In this document: in pieces, positions 42,164-55,427 of the stretch | How positions within the stretch are numbered: position 1 is the first letter of the stretch | How the letters are laid out: the number at the start of each line of letters is the position of its first letter | Assembly (NCBI RefSeq): GCF_900156205.1 | Contig: NZ_FTNA01000002.1 | Span: 227,524 to 291,523 of the forward strand | Length of the DNA stretch: 64,000 nucleotides | Source: Leptospira interrogans | Lineage (GTDB): Bacteria; Spirochaetota; Leptospiria; Leptospirales; Leptospiraceae | Direction of reading: 5' to 3' | Made by a program: the position numbers and the translations under genes | Notes under the pieces: model-generated | Seen by the model: the letters and a program-made list of their open reading frames with translations, nothing else | What the model was told of the DNA's origin: nothing | Database searches by the model: none

Positions 42164-42844
42164 TCAGTCAGAAGAAGATTTTTCCACTCTTCTCCATTGA
42201 TTGGCCCAAGATACAAACGAATTTTGATTTCTAGATTGAATGTATAATTTACCGCTTCCGGAAAACACCGCTACTAAACCTTCTCCACTAAGAAAAAGAG
42301 ACTTCAATCCCCCTACTTTTTGAATCGTATAATCCAAAGTTCCTTCAAACCCTACGATATGCCCAGTGTCCACCACATATTGCCCGTTTACGTCAATCGT
42401 ATGAATCGCGCCAAAACTCGAAAAAAATAAATCCCCAGTTCCACCAACTTTTAAAAAGAACAAACCTTCCCCGGAAAAAAAACCTTTAAATCCTCCCCAT
42501 TTACTATCAATCGTAATAGATTCAGAGCCAGCCACATAAGCTCCTCGGCTTAGGATCAGATCTTCTCCGTTCATTTTACGATATTCAATATCTCCTTGAG
42601 TTGCGCTTGTCAAAAAAAGAGTTCCGGTTCCACCTTCCGATTTAAATGTATTTTGAAAAAAAGACTCACCACCCAATAACGCGCGTTTTGCGGAAGCAAA
42701 AACTCCACCTTCTGCTTTTGTAATCATTTTGACAGTGGGACTCATTGCAACCATCGCACCCGATTCCGCGCGTATCGATTCTCCATCATTCAACTGAACT
42801 TGAACAATTGGAAAATCAGGTTTTAATAATATTTCGTATTTCAA
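42164..42844 (-). CDS. AIM24/TIGR00266 family protein, paralogue 3
   Basis: The 226-aa protein is the third of three tandem paralogues. It begins with VQLNDGESIRAESGAMVAMS and has ALLGGESFFQNTF, TGTLFLTSATQGDIEYRKMN, and the ending VDTGHIVGFEGTLDYTIQKV with LFLSGEGLVAVFSGSGKLYI. The family folds as stacked beta-helical barrels that assemble as trimers; the biochemical role is unclear. The gap to the previous gene is 12 bp, so it is the last gene of a three-gene operon. It is a little more diverged than the other two (KMITKAEGGVF). Confidence 0.88.
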   Translation of the reverse strand: MKYEILLKPDFPIVQVQLNDGESIRAESGAMVAMSPTVKMITKAEGGVFASAKRALLGGESFFQNTFKSEGGTGTLFLTSATQGDIEYRKMNGEDLILSRGAYVAGSESITIDSKWGGFKGFFSGEGLFFLKVGGTGDLFFSSFGAIHTIDVNGQYVVDTGHIVGFEGTLDYTIQKVGGLKSLFLSGEGLVAVFSGSGKLYIQSRNQNSFVSWANQWRRVEKSSSD

Positions 42845-42856
42845 GATTTTTCTCCC

Positions 42857-43531
42857 TTATCTTTTAATCGGAGGAAGTTGGTTTCTAAACCAACTTCCTA
42901 AAGAAGGAACGTTTCTAGACTGAATCCAAACCTTTCCTTTTCCTTTAAAACGGGCCACAAATCCCTCTCCACCTAAAAAGAAAGACTTCCAACCCCCAAA
43001 CTTAGTCATCTCGTAGTTTAAACCTTCTTCAAAGGCTACGATATGTCCAGTGTCTACGATCATTTCTCCGTCTACGTTTAAAACGTCTATTCCACCGTAA
43101 CTCGAAATTAAAAGAAAACCGTTTCCTGAAAGTCTAAGAAAAAATAGAGATTCTCCACTGATAAACCCTTTGAGTCCTTGAAACTTTGTATCCATTTCAA
43201 TGTTCGGTGAAGATGCAAGAAAAGAACTGGACTGTACATAAACCGTTCCAGATAATTCTATTCTTTCCACGTCTCCCGGAAGAGTTGGTGCGAGTAATAC
43301 TTCTCCGTTTCCAGAAGAAGCAGTAAAAGTATTCATCCAAAAAGATTCTCCGCCTAAAAAAGCTACTTTTAAACTTTTAAAAAATCCGCCTTGTTGTGCT
43401 TTATGAGTTTGAATCGTAATTCCAGAACTCATAGACATCATAGAACCGGATTCCGCTTTGATCGATTCTCCTCCATTTAAAAGAACCTTTGCAAAACTAT
43501 AAGACGGTTTGCTAATAATTTCAATATTCAT
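42857..43531 (-). CDS. AIM24/TIGR00266 family protein, paralogue 2
   Basis: The 224-aa protein shares the scaffold of its neighbours: VLLNGGESIKAESGSMMSMS, AFLGGESFWMNTFTASSGNG, GLKGFISGESLFFLRLSGNG, VDTGHIVAFEEGLNYEMTKF and FFLGGEGFVARFKGKGKVWI. The repeating GGE(S/G)-hydrophobic motifs mark successive beta layers. It lies 15 bp after paralogue 1 and 12 bp before paralogue 3. I infer a joint, possibly hetero-oligomeric function. No membrane anchor is present. Confidence 0.9.
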   Translation of the reverse strand: MNIEIISKPSYSFAKVLLNGGESIKAESGSMMSMSSGITIQTHKAQQGGFFKSLKVAFLGGESFWMNTFTASSGNGEVLLAPTLPGDVERIELSGTVYVQSSSFLASSPNIEMDTKFQGLKGFISGESLFFLRLSGNGFLLISSYGGIDVLNVDGEMIVDTGHIVAFEEGLNYEMTKFGGWKSFFLGGEGFVARFKGKGKVWIQSRNVPSLGSWFRNQLPPIKR

Positions 43532-43546
43532 AATATTCCTTTTTTA

Positions 43547-44220
<674 letters not shown>

Positions 44221-44294
44221 TAATGTAAATAAATTGAGCTAAACGTCAATCGAAAAGTACTTTTAGAACAAATCCATATAGTTAAGTTTAGAAT

Positions 44295-44963
44295 ATGACT
44301 CAAAGAAACATTTTAATTACCGGCTCTAATCGAGGAATCGGTTTGGAACTTACCAAACAATTTCTTTCTCAGGGAGATCAAGTTTTTGCTCTGTGTAGAA
44401 AATCTTCTTCTGAACTAATTCACTTAAAACCGACTCGTATCTTTGAAGGTATGGACGTTTTAAATTCTAACTCGATCCGAGATCTACCTTCTAAACTTTT
44501 AGATACAAAGATAGATATACTTATCAATAACGCTGGAATATTAATTCCAGACAACTTACAAAGTTTAGACGAAGAAAACGTTTTTACTCAATTTTTAGTA
44601 AACGCGTTAGGGCCTCTGAAGGTAGTAAAGGTTTTACTTTCTTCTTTGAAAAAAAATGCAAAGTTAATCTTCTTAACGAGTAGAATGGGCTCGATCGCAG
44701 ACAATAACTCCGGCTCTTATTACGGATACCGCGCTTCCAAAGCCGCACTGAACGCAATCGCAGTCAGTTTAGCCAAGGATTTAAGTCCTCGGGGAATTTC
44801 AGTAGGAATCTTTCACCCTGGAATGGTGGCAACTCGAATGAGTGGTGGACAAGGAATCTCTATAACCGAAAGCGTTGAAGGTTTAATTAAACGAATTGAA
44901 TCCTTAAATTTACAAAACTCCGGAAAGTTTTTTCATCAAAATGGAGAAGAACTTCCTTGGTAA
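44295..44963 (+). CDS. Short-chain dehydrogenase/reductase
   Basis: The 222-aa SDR has an N-terminal nucleotide-binding motif ILITGSNRGIGLEL, NNAG in IDILINNAGILI, and the catalytic Tyr and Lys in YYGYRASKAALNAIA. The catalytic Ser comes before them, in FLTSRMGS. GIFHPGMVATRM follows, as in the classical family. It looks NAD(P)-dependent; no substrate can be inferred. The length fits the short carbonyl-reductase-like group. An inverted repeat of the TGTGGGAACT motif begins within its stop codon. Confidence 0.9.
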   Translation: MTQRNILITGSNRGIGLELTKQFLSQGDQVFALCRKSSSELIHLKPTRIFEGMDVLNSNSIRDLPSKLLDTKIDILINNAGILIPDNLQSLDEENVFTQFLVNALGPLKVVKVLLSSLKKNAKLIFLTSRMGSIADNNSGSYYGYRASKAALNAIAVSLAKDLSPRGISVGIFHPGMVATRMSGGQGISITESVEGLIKRIESLNLQNSGKFFHQNGEELPW

Positions 44964-45033
44964 ATTGTGGGAACTCTTACAATTTCAAGATTTCATAGAA
45001 ATCAATACTTTGCTGATGGAGTTCCCACAATTT
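44962..45033. repeat. Inverted pair of the TGTGGGAACT palindrome
   Basis: AAATTGTGGGAACTC at 44962-44976 overlaps the SDR stop codon. It is matched by its exact reverse complement GAGTTCCCACAATTT at 45019-45033. The 15-bp arms bracket 42 bp. A transcript could fold this as a long stem, but no T-tract follows, so it is not a standard terminator. Confidence 0.6.
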
Positions 45034-45406
45034 AGATCCGATTTTAAGAATTAGAAATTTATATTTTGGAATCGTTTCAAAGAACCCACTATTCAAATTC
45101 TTGGTTTGACTTGGTAAAATCCAAGTCAATGTAATGAGACTATAACCTGTGGTCCTTGAGCTACACAGTTGTAAAAATGAGACAGAATAAAAGAAATGGA
45201 ACCTAAATTATGTCGGATTGGGCCCAAATCAATGAGTTAAAACACCTTAAAAAACCAATTTTCATAGATCTTTTGGCATAGAGTTTGCTTAATAGTAAAT
45301 GGAGACTTTCGATTTTCTCTCTAAAAACAGAGTTAAAAACGAACTTCGAATTCTAAATAGACCGTCTTTTAGATGGGACGTTATTGGAAATCGAGAATTT
45401 AAAACT
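45034..45406. other. Leader region upstream of lpxC
   Basis: About 370 bp separate the inverted repeat from the chosen lpxC start. The reading frame of LpxC is open back to 45299, but residues before the ATG at 45407 do not resemble the family. No riboswitch-like fold or clear promoter was recognised. A short inverted stretch CTTGGTTTGACTTGGTAAAATCCAAG at about 45100-45125 could form a small hairpin. Confidence 0.4.
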
Positions 45407-46312
45407 ATGAAAGAAATTCTATATAGAAGATCAATACAAGACACAGTTAGAATCAAAGGAATTGGACTTCATTCCGGCAAAGAAGTCAATCTAACCGCCC
45501 ATCCAGCTCCATCCGGAACAGGAATTGTTTTTGAATATCGAAAAGGTTTAGAAAAAGCATCCATTTCGGCAGAACTCAGCAATGTAGTAGATACCAGCAA
45601 CGCGACCACATTAGGAGACGGAATTCATAAAATCCAAACCGTGGAACATCTTTTAGCTGCGGTCTATGCGCTCGGTTTGACAGATTTAATTCTGGAAATA
45701 GACGCAGTAGAAGTTCCGATCATGGACGGTTCTTCTCTTCCTTTTTTACAAGCACTTGAATCAGCTGGAATCATAGAATATCCCGAAATTGTAGAACCCA
45801 TTTATATTCAAAGTCCTCTCTGGGTTGTAGACGGTGACAAATATCTGGTTTTACTTCCAAGTGACGAACTCAAAGTAACCTATACGATAGATTTCAATCA
45901 CCCTCTACTCAAAGGACAAAGTATCACTGTCTCTTTAGACAGAGAAAAAATCAAACAAGAGATTCTACCTGCAAGGACTTTTGGTTTTTTAAAAGACGTA
46001 GAAGCACTTCAAGCCAGAGGACTTGCTATGGGCGGCTCTTTAGACAACGCAATTGTACTCACTCAAGACGGTTATCTAAACCAACAACTCCGTTTTGAAA
46101 ATGAATGTGTTCGTCATAAAATCTTAGATCTTTTTGGAGATATTTCCATCGCCGGTCGTCCTATCATAGGACATTATCTGGCTTCTAAAGCAGGGCACGC
46201 GCTGGATATTTCTATGGCTAAATTGGTGATGAGCAATGTCACTGGAGACGAAATCAGTAAATATAAAAGTCGTAGAATCCCACTATTCAAAAGAAAAGCA
46301 GTCGTCGTTTAA
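45407..46312 (+). CDS. lpxC: UDP-3-O-acyl-N-acetylglucosamine deacetylase
   Basis: The 301-aa zinc enzyme catalyses the committed step of lipid A synthesis. Seen are RRSIQDTVRIKGIGLHSGKE at the N-terminus, IQTVEHLLAAVYALGLTD with the first zinc His, MDGSSLPFLQAL and LPARTFGFLKDVEAL. Then come CVRHKILDLFGD with the second His and the Asp, and GHYLASKAGHALD with the general acid His. The ATG at 45407 gives the normal family N-terminus; the longer frame to 45299 adds unrelated residues. Followed 132 bp later by a PTS enzyme I gene. Confidence 0.95.
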   Translation: MKEILYRRSIQDTVRIKGIGLHSGKEVNLTAHPAPSGTGIVFEYRKGLEKASISAELSNVVDTSNATTLGDGIHKIQTVEHLLAAVYALGLTDLILEIDAVEVPIMDGSSLPFLQALESAGIIEYPEIVEPIYIQSPLWVVDGDKYLVLLPSDELKVTYTIDFNHPLLKGQSITVSLDREKIKQEILPARTFGFLKDVEALQARGLAMGGSLDNAIVLTQDGYLNQQLRFENECVRHKILDLFGDISIAGRPIIGHYLASKAGHALDISMAKLVMSNVTGDEISKYKSRRIPLFKRKAVVV

Positions 46313-46444
46313 ACGTTTTCATTTAGTAATTTCAATTTCGGTCAAATCTGAGTCTTTTTGATTCGTTCTATTTTTGACTCAGAAAAGAATTGTCAGATTC
46401 TTCTTTTGGTGAATTCTGTAGTCGAGTTTGAAACTCGTTTTAGA

Positions 46445-48183
<1,739 letters not shown>

Positions 48184-48187
<4 letters not shown>

Positions 48188-48864
48188 AACTTTTCGATTT
48201 CTAATATTAAAAACACAAAGGAATCCCAAATTCTTTCCTTTCCTTGAAAAAAAACAGGTCCCAAACTTTCTTTTTCTTTTTTTAAACAGAGATAGGAATG
48301 TTTCCCAGTTCTTAAATAAAATTTTCCGGACTTTCCAGAAAGAAGTTGTATCAGATGTTTTAAAAGTTTTGGAAGATTCTTCTCCTCTTCCGGAAGAACA
48401 ACCCCCGTTATTAAAATTTCCCGATTCTCAAAATGGCCTTCTAGGGCAAACGCTTGCGGATTCCATTCTTCAAATAACATTTTTTCATACGTAGCAAGAA
48501 CTGGATTCAAAATTGGATGAATTGTAGAATTTATTTTCATAGGAAATTCTTTTCCAAAAACTTTCGGAATAAAACCCTTAGTCTGAAATAAATTTAAATG
48601 TTCAAATTCATCAATTTTGGAAAGCCCCAGAACAAATCCTGGACTGAATCCTTGTGCAATAATTTTTTGCTCACAACGAACCGATAATGCAGCTCTCATA
48701 CAAAAAAAACCCAAATTGAATGGAGAAAATTGAACCAATTTGGAAAAATCCCAAACCTCATTCTCTCTCAAGGGAGAAAAATATAAATTATCGAGGGCAT
48801 ATAAATCTCCGTGTCCAGAAGGTGAAAATACGGAATGTTTTTGGGTTTTTTGTGTGCCGGTCAT
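48184..48864 (-). CDS. Hypothetical protein
   Basis: The 226-aa product has no signal peptide or membrane helix. Features seen are a Ser/Gly N-terminus (KHSVFSPSGHGDLYAL), DFSKLVQFSPFNLGFFCMRA in the first third, NPVLATYEKMLFEEWNPQAF in mid-protein and LLKHLIQLLSGKSGKFYLRT near the end. I do not recognise a family. It is convergent with ptsI, overlapping by 4 bp, and separated from the acyl-CoA synthetase gene by a terminator. Confidence 0.65.
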
Positions 48865-48908
48865 ACAAATTTTATCGGTCCGACGACAAATTCTCAGAAG
48901 AAATAAAA

Positions 48909-48931
48909 AAAGCCGACCTTGAGTCGGCTTT
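48909..48931 (-). terminator. Intrinsic terminator after the acyl-CoA synthetase gene
   Basis: On the minus strand, AAAGCCGAC pairs with GTCGGCTTT around a five-base loop, and a run of seven T residues follows. It lies 27 bp past the stop codon of the acyl-CoA synthetase gene. Confidence 0.88.
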
Positions 48932-48958
48932 CAAAAGGAAATTAAAAATTAGAAAATT

Positions 48959-51004
<2,046 letters not shown>

Positions 51005-51420
51005 TTAAACTTCATTTAACTCCTGGTATCTTTCATTATTAAAACTTAGGAATTCCGACAAAGATCTTTGTCGGCAAGGATTCAAAGGTAAATAGGGAAC
51101 CTAAGAAATAAACCCTTTTTTTCAAAATGCTTTTGAGAAGGTTCTCTTTTTATTTGAATCGTTATATAATATACAAATCCAAAATCGATGTATGAGAAAA
51201 ATATTTTATCTATGTATTTGTTTTACAAACGGAAATTTGTGGCTCTTTTTTGAATTCCAAAATTTTTCATTACTTCAGTGTAAATTGATCGATCCGTTTT
51301 AAAAATAAATTCTTCCGTAAAAGTTAGGTGTGGGAATTCTTACAAATCTAGATTTTACAGTTGCATTCTCAAATTAAATATACATAAAATCGTTGTTTTA
51401 CGAAAAATTCATTTTATATA
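51005..51420. other. 416-bp gap upstream of the acyl-CoA synthetase gene
   Basis: The gap contains the upstream region of the minus-strand acyl-CoA synthetase gene and the 3' end of the TlpA-like gene. One palindrome copy, TGTGGGAATTCTTACA, is at 51329-51344. No gene or terminator is evident. Confidence 0.5.
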
Positions 51421-51918
51421 TTAAGGTGCAGAAAACCAATTTGAAAAATTAGCTCTAAGTTTAGGATAATCTTTTTCCCGAATGCCGTATTGAATTTTAA
51501 GAAGAGTTCCGGACTGACTAAAAACAATCAAAGCAGGCTGACCTTCTACCTTATATTGGTTAATCAAAGTAAAATCGCGATCCACAAAAAACGGATAAGT
51601 CATTCCAAATTCTTTAGCTGCTTTTAAATGTTCTTCTTTGGAAAGTTCGGGCTCCGTATTGATTCCTAACAAAACCCCATTTTTGCCATTTAAGTCTTTA
51701 GAAAGTTTTTCCAAAACAGGAACCGCATCTTTACAAGGTTCACACCAAGAAGCCCAAATATCTAAAAGCAAAACTTTTCCTTTATATTCTTTCAAAGAAA
51801 CAGAATTTTTATCCAAATCGTAAAGAGAAAGCTGATAAAGGATCGATTCTTCCCTAGAAAGACTACAAGAAAATAGCAGAAAAAAAACGAATAGAAAAAT
51901 TAAACGCAAATTCCACAT
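51421..51918 (-). CDS. TlpA-like thioredoxin-fold lipoprotein
   Basis: The 165-aa protein has a lipoprotein signal (LIFLFVFFLLFSC, Cys near residue 18). The thioredoxin domain shows VLLLDIWASWCEPCKDAVPV with the redox pair WCEPC, GKNGVLLGINTEPELSKEEH, and VEGQPALIVF in the cis-Pro loop position. Such proteins reduce or rearrange disulfides in the periplasm, often for cytochrome c maturation. No ccd/ccm genes are adjacent. Its ATG overlaps the ATG of the divergent gene at a shared CATG. Confidence 0.88.
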   Translation of the reverse strand: MWNLRLIFLFVFFLLFSCSLSREESILYQLSLYDLDKNSVSLKEYKGKVLLLDIWASWCEPCKDAVPVLEKLSKDLNGKNGVLLGINTEPELSKEEHLKAAKEFGMTYPFFVDRDFTLINQYKVEGQPALIVFSQSGTLLKIQYGIREKDYPKLRANFSNWFSAP

Positions 51919-52441
51919 GATTTCATCTTATTCAAAAAAACGAATAGAAAGTAAAAGGAAAAAATCTTTTCAGCAAAATCCATTCGCAAAAATTGGAATC
52001 ATTCCAGTGAATCCTGTTTTTTACAATTACTTCTCGGGTCTTGAAGAATTCCTATCCTATCTCAAAAATGATCGATTTGTAGGCTCCGGAATCATTTCTA
52101 TACCTGCACAAAAAGAACCTTATTTATCGGAAACGAATTGTAAAGCAAATTTAGAATGGAAAAGAGGAGAATTAATTGTCTTTCTAGAGGGAAAAAAAAA
52201 TTCGAAATCTTTTTTGATTCCTTTGAATTCTACAGATACAAATGGAAAAAAAAGAAACAAGTTAGAGTTTCTTCCAGATTTTTTTCATTTTCAAAATGGG
52301 GAAGACGAATTCTCGGTAAGACTTCAACCTTTAGACTTGAAAAGAATCCATCTCCAAATCAATTCTAAGGTCGGTTTGGAATTTTCGGGTATATTGATCA
52401 GGCTTTCGGGTTGGAAAAAATGGTTCTTAAGTTTATCTTAA
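51917..52441 (+). CDS. Hypothetical protein divergent from the TlpA-like gene
   Basis: The 174-aa product is basic at the N-terminus (SSYSKKRIESKRKKSFQQNP) and then mixed alpha/beta: PFAKIGIIPVNPVFYNYFSG, VFLEGKKNSKSFLIPLNSTD and FHFQNGEDEFSVRLQPLDLK. No signal, membrane helix or known motif is seen. The start shares bases with the opposite gene's start, so one or both starts may be misplaced; no later ATG gives a good alternative. Family unknown. Confidence 0.6.
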   Translation: MISSYSKKRIESKRKKSFQQNPFAKIGIIPVNPVFYNYFSGLEEFLSYLKNDRFVGSGIISIPAQKEPYLSETNCKANLEWKRGELIVFLEGKKNSKSFLIPLNSTDTNGKKRNKLEFLPDFFHFQNGEDEFSVRLQPLDLKRIHLQINSKVGLEFSGILIRLSGWKKWFLSLS

Positions 52442-53296
52442 AAACTTAAAATTGATTTCACAGGCTATACTTTTTTAAAATTTACTTTCAACTCAACCTT
52501 TATAAAAATAGTTGTTTCTGTTGTATCCTTATAACGACTGCAAAACTTGATTAGACGACAATTTTTTTCAGGTTTTATTGAGGCTTCTTTTAAATTTTTT
52601 TTGGGAACTCTCATCCCATTCTACTTTACTCAAAAATATTAATCTCACTTGAGTTCGGAGTAAGGAATTCTCACGATTCATTTTTCTAAAAAAGTTGGAT
52701 TTTACAGATCGATTCCTAAAATGTGGGAACTCCCATGAATCATGATCTATAAATAAATTCTAAAATTGTAGGAACTCATACTTTTAGAAAAATTTTTTCT
52801 CATTTTCTTGCGTAGAACTCACGTTTAGATAGTTCTATCAATCTTTTACCTTGATTGATTCTTAGAAAATTAGTTTAAGTTTTTATTGTAAAACTCTATT
52901 TCAAAGCAAATATTTGACCCTTTTGCTTTTATAGCAAGTTAGTAGTATCTCAAAGTTAAACAATGGGAGTTCCTACACTCTTATTTTTACTATAAAGTAA
53001 ACTTTTTAAAAACGAACTCTTGCACCAAACAGACATTTACTTAGTTTAGCCCAAAACCTCAAAGAATTTTACACGATCATTCTTTAGAAATTTTTAATCA
53101 AATACAGTAATTCCTACAAATCAAATCGTATTTGACAATTTGTAAACTTTCAAGTAGTTCTAAATGTCGTTAAATTTTCGTAGTAGTTCCCACATTTTTA
53201 CATCTAATTTTCTGGTTTCTAAAGAAATAAAATATAGCAATTTCAAACATTCATTAAAGAAAATAAAAATTTTTGTTTTCAAATTTTAATTCAAGA
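52442..53296. other. 855-bp non-coding region with a cluster of palindrome motifs
   Basis: No gene is supported. It holds the densest cluster of the dispersed palindrome: 52601-52618 (TTGGGAACTCTCATCCCA), 52722-52737 (TGTGGGAACTCCCATG), 52767-52781, 52964-52977, 53109-53118 and 53181-53194. The best copy of the 65-bp dispersed repeat is at 52757-52827. The region separates a plus-strand gene from the 3' end of the long minus-strand operon, so neither neighbour needs a promoter here. Confidence 0.65.
52757..52827 (+). repeat. Dispersed 65-bp repeat, copy D
   Basis: This copy reads TTCTAAAATTGTAGGAACTC, then ATACTTTTAGAAAAATTTTT, then a TCTTGCGTAGAACTCACGTT end. It matches copy B (29319-29387, opposite orientation) almost base for base through the core, copy C (42046-42110, opposite) over about 35 nt, and copy A (250-313) at lower identity. 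Confidence 0.6.
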
Positions 53297-54460
53297 TCAG
53301 TTTTTCTTTGATCTTAAAACTTCTTGAATTTGATCCGAAATCGTTTTCGCAGCGACACTTCGATAAAATTTCCGAATATCTACTTTTTTTCCAGGATACG
53401 GTTTTTTGGAGAAATCTAAAAGCGCAGAAGTCCAGAGATTTTCCTCTAACTTTAAATACCGAATTTTATCTCCTCCAATTTCTCTAAATACGGAAAGATC
53501 AGTTACAATTGCAGGTTTTTGAAGGCTTAAAGCTTCTAAAAGAGGAATCCCAAATCCTTCATACAAAGAAGAAAATAAGAATAAAGAACATTTCCGATAC
53601 ATATGAGCTAATTCCACGTTAGTTGGACTTTCAATCCAAACGATTCCTGCTGACTTACTTTCCGGACTTTTCAAGGTTTCTATAAAGGTTGGATCTTCCC
53701 AACCTTCCTTACCTCCAATTACCCAGGAAAATTTTTGACTAGATTTTACTTTTTTTGAATATTCAATATATGCACTATACAAAAATTTATAGTTTTTTCG
53801 AGGTTCTACAGTGGAAACCGAAAGGAAAAACTTTTTTGGCAATAAATCCACCCTTTCCCCCGGTTTTTCTTTAAACATATTTTTAAATTCTGAAAGTTCG
53901 ATACCAGGATAAACAACTTCCATTTTTTCGAGTGGTATATGGAAGAATTCGGCAACCTCGTTTCGAGTAGATTCAGAAATCGGGAGCAATTTATCCGCTC
54001 GTTTGATAGAACGAGAAAGGTAAAACTTTTGCTGAATTCTAGCCAGAGTTCTCATTGTATCTGGAAAACGATACGCAACCAGATCGTTATATGTTAAAAC
54101 AGTTGCGATCTTTTTGGAAAGAAAAGGAGGCAACACCTGCTGAGTTCCCCAAAATAGGTCTAGTTTGATTTTTCGAAGCTGAAGTGGAAGGGCAATAGCA
54201 AAGTAGAACCCTCCTTTTTTAGAAAAAAAACCTTCTCCTTTGATAAAACGAATTCCGGGAAGATTTAGAAGATTAGAATAACTAGGATGTAAATCTTTAT
54301 GAGAAAAAAGATAAAACTCAAAATTAGAATTCTTTCCTAAATCCAATAAAGCGCTATGAATCATTTTACCTACTCCGGAAACGGATGTGGAAAAAGGTCT
54401 TGCGTCTACACCAATTCTAATATTGGAAATTGTTTTTTTTGAATATTCTATTTTTCTCAT
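53297..54460 (-). CDS. Group 1 (GT4-type) glycosyltransferase
   Basis: The 387-aa enzyme has a GT-B layout. The N-terminal sugar-acceptor half has IRIGVDARPFSTSVSGVGKM. The C-terminal nucleotide-sugar half has FFLSVSTVEPRKNYKFLYSA, then LFLFSSLYEGFGIPLLEALS with the EX7E-type glutamates, and KPAIVTDLSVFREIGGD. Members add sugars to LPS or capsule-like polymers. The frame is open to 54661, but that region overlaps the cysQ-like gene and lacks family residues. The ATG at 54460 gives the expected N-terminus. It is the last gene of the recN-to-glycosyltransferase run. Confidence 0.9.
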   Translation of the reverse strand: MRKIEYSKKTISNIRIGVDARPFSTSVSGVGKMIHSALLDLGKNSNFEFYLFSHKDLHPSYSNLLNLPGIRFIKGEGFFSKKGGFYFAIALPLQLRKIKLDLFWGTQQVLPPFLSKKIATVLTYNDLVAYRFPDTMRTLARIQQKFYLSRSIKRADKLLPISESTRNEVAEFFHIPLEKMEVVYPGIELSEFKNMFKEKPGERVDLLPKKFFLSVSTVEPRKNYKFLYSAYIEYSKKVKSSQKFSWVIGGKEGWEDPTFIETLKSPESKSAGIVWIESPTNVELAHMYRKCSLFLFSSLYEGFGIPLLEALSLQKPAIVTDLSVFREIGGDKIRYLKLEENLWTSALLDFSKKPYPGKKVDIRKFYRSVAAKTISDQIQEVLRSKKN

Positions 54461-54557
54461 ATATAAAATCGATAAAAAAGGATTAACAAATTTCTTAAGG
54501 ACACTTAAGAAAATAAATTCAAATGCCAAAAACAGGTCGAATTTAATACAAAATACA

Positions 54558-55403
54558 TTAATTCCAATCCCGTAAACCGGATTGAAAATACGATTTAGAA
54601 TTTTCCCAAACCTGGGTAAGGGAACGAGTATGTCCTGCGATAAGCCCCTCTCCCTTTCCATTTAAAGTTTGAAATTTATAGGGTTCACCGGTTTTAATTT
54701 CTAGATCGGAGCCTCCCGAAGAATTTATAAGCGCAATTCCCGCACAAATGTCCCAATCATTTTTTGGTTTTAAAGAAATGGAAAGAGCCGCTTTTCCCGC
54801 CGCCACCAAACCAAGTTTATACGCGATCGAGCCCATTGCCACAAATTCCCAACCGAAAGGAATCATAGAAGAAGAAAAAAGACCTTCTTTTTCTTCGGTT
54901 CTGGAAATAAGAACTTTCTGAATAGGTTTAAAATCACTTAATATTTTTGTAAAGTTCTGGAGTTTAACTGAAAAAAAATCAGGTATATTTTCCAACTTTT
55001 GATAAACTACTCCTAAATCCTCTGCTCCATAGATCAATTCTAAGGTAACCGGGTTAAAAACCACTCCTAAAACCGCTTTTCCAAGAATAGACAAACCGAG
55101 ACTGATCGCAAACTCCGGATTTTTATGTATAAATTCCCTGGTTCCGTCAATTGGATCCAAAATCCAAACTGTTTGTAATTTGGAAACATCCTTCTTTTCA
55201 GAGTCCTCTTCGGAAAGAATTGGAATATTCAAAAAACGTAAACTTTCCGAAATATGAGAACTTGCTTTCAGATCTGCTTCGGTTACTGGATCGTTTTTTC
55301 CTTTATCCTTGACCTTAAAATCGGAATGATAAATTTCTAATACAATTTTGCCAGCCTCTAGTACAGAATCTACGGCAGACTGAAGATATAGAATCGAATT
55401 CAA
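54558..55403 (-). CDS. cysQ: Inositol-monophosphatase family, CysQ-like nucleotidase
   Basis: The 281-aa enzyme belongs to the Mg-dependent, Li-sensitive phosphatase family. Motifs seen are DPVTEADLKAS near residue 40, LSEEDSEK, WILDPIDGTREFIHKNPEFA and NDWDICAGIALINSSGG. DPIDGT followed by REF is typical of CysQ (3'(2'),5'-bisphosphate nucleotidase), which recycles PAP. Inositol monophosphatase activity cannot be excluded. It lies 24 bp after a small secreted-protein gene and 97 bp before the glycosyltransferase. Confidence 0.88.
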   Translation of the reverse strand: MNSILYLQSAVDSVLEAGKIVLEIYHSDFKVKDKGKNDPVTEADLKASSHISESLRFLNIPILSEEDSEKKDVSKLQTVWILDPIDGTREFIHKNPEFAISLGLSILGKAVLGVVFNPVTLELIYGAEDLGVVYQKLENIPDFFSVKLQNFTKILSDFKPIQKVLISRTEEKEGLFSSSMIPFGWEFVAMGSIAYKLGLVAAGKAALSISLKPKNDWDICAGIALINSSGGSDLEIKTGEPYKFQTLNGKGEGLIAGHTRSLTQVWENSKSYFQSGLRDWN

Positions 55404-55427
55404 AAAAGAAAATACTCGAAATAAAAA

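Noticed and set aside
54461..54661. N-terminal extension of the glycosyltransferase
   Set aside because: It overlaps the cysQ-like coding region and has no GT-B residues; the ATG at 54460 fits better.
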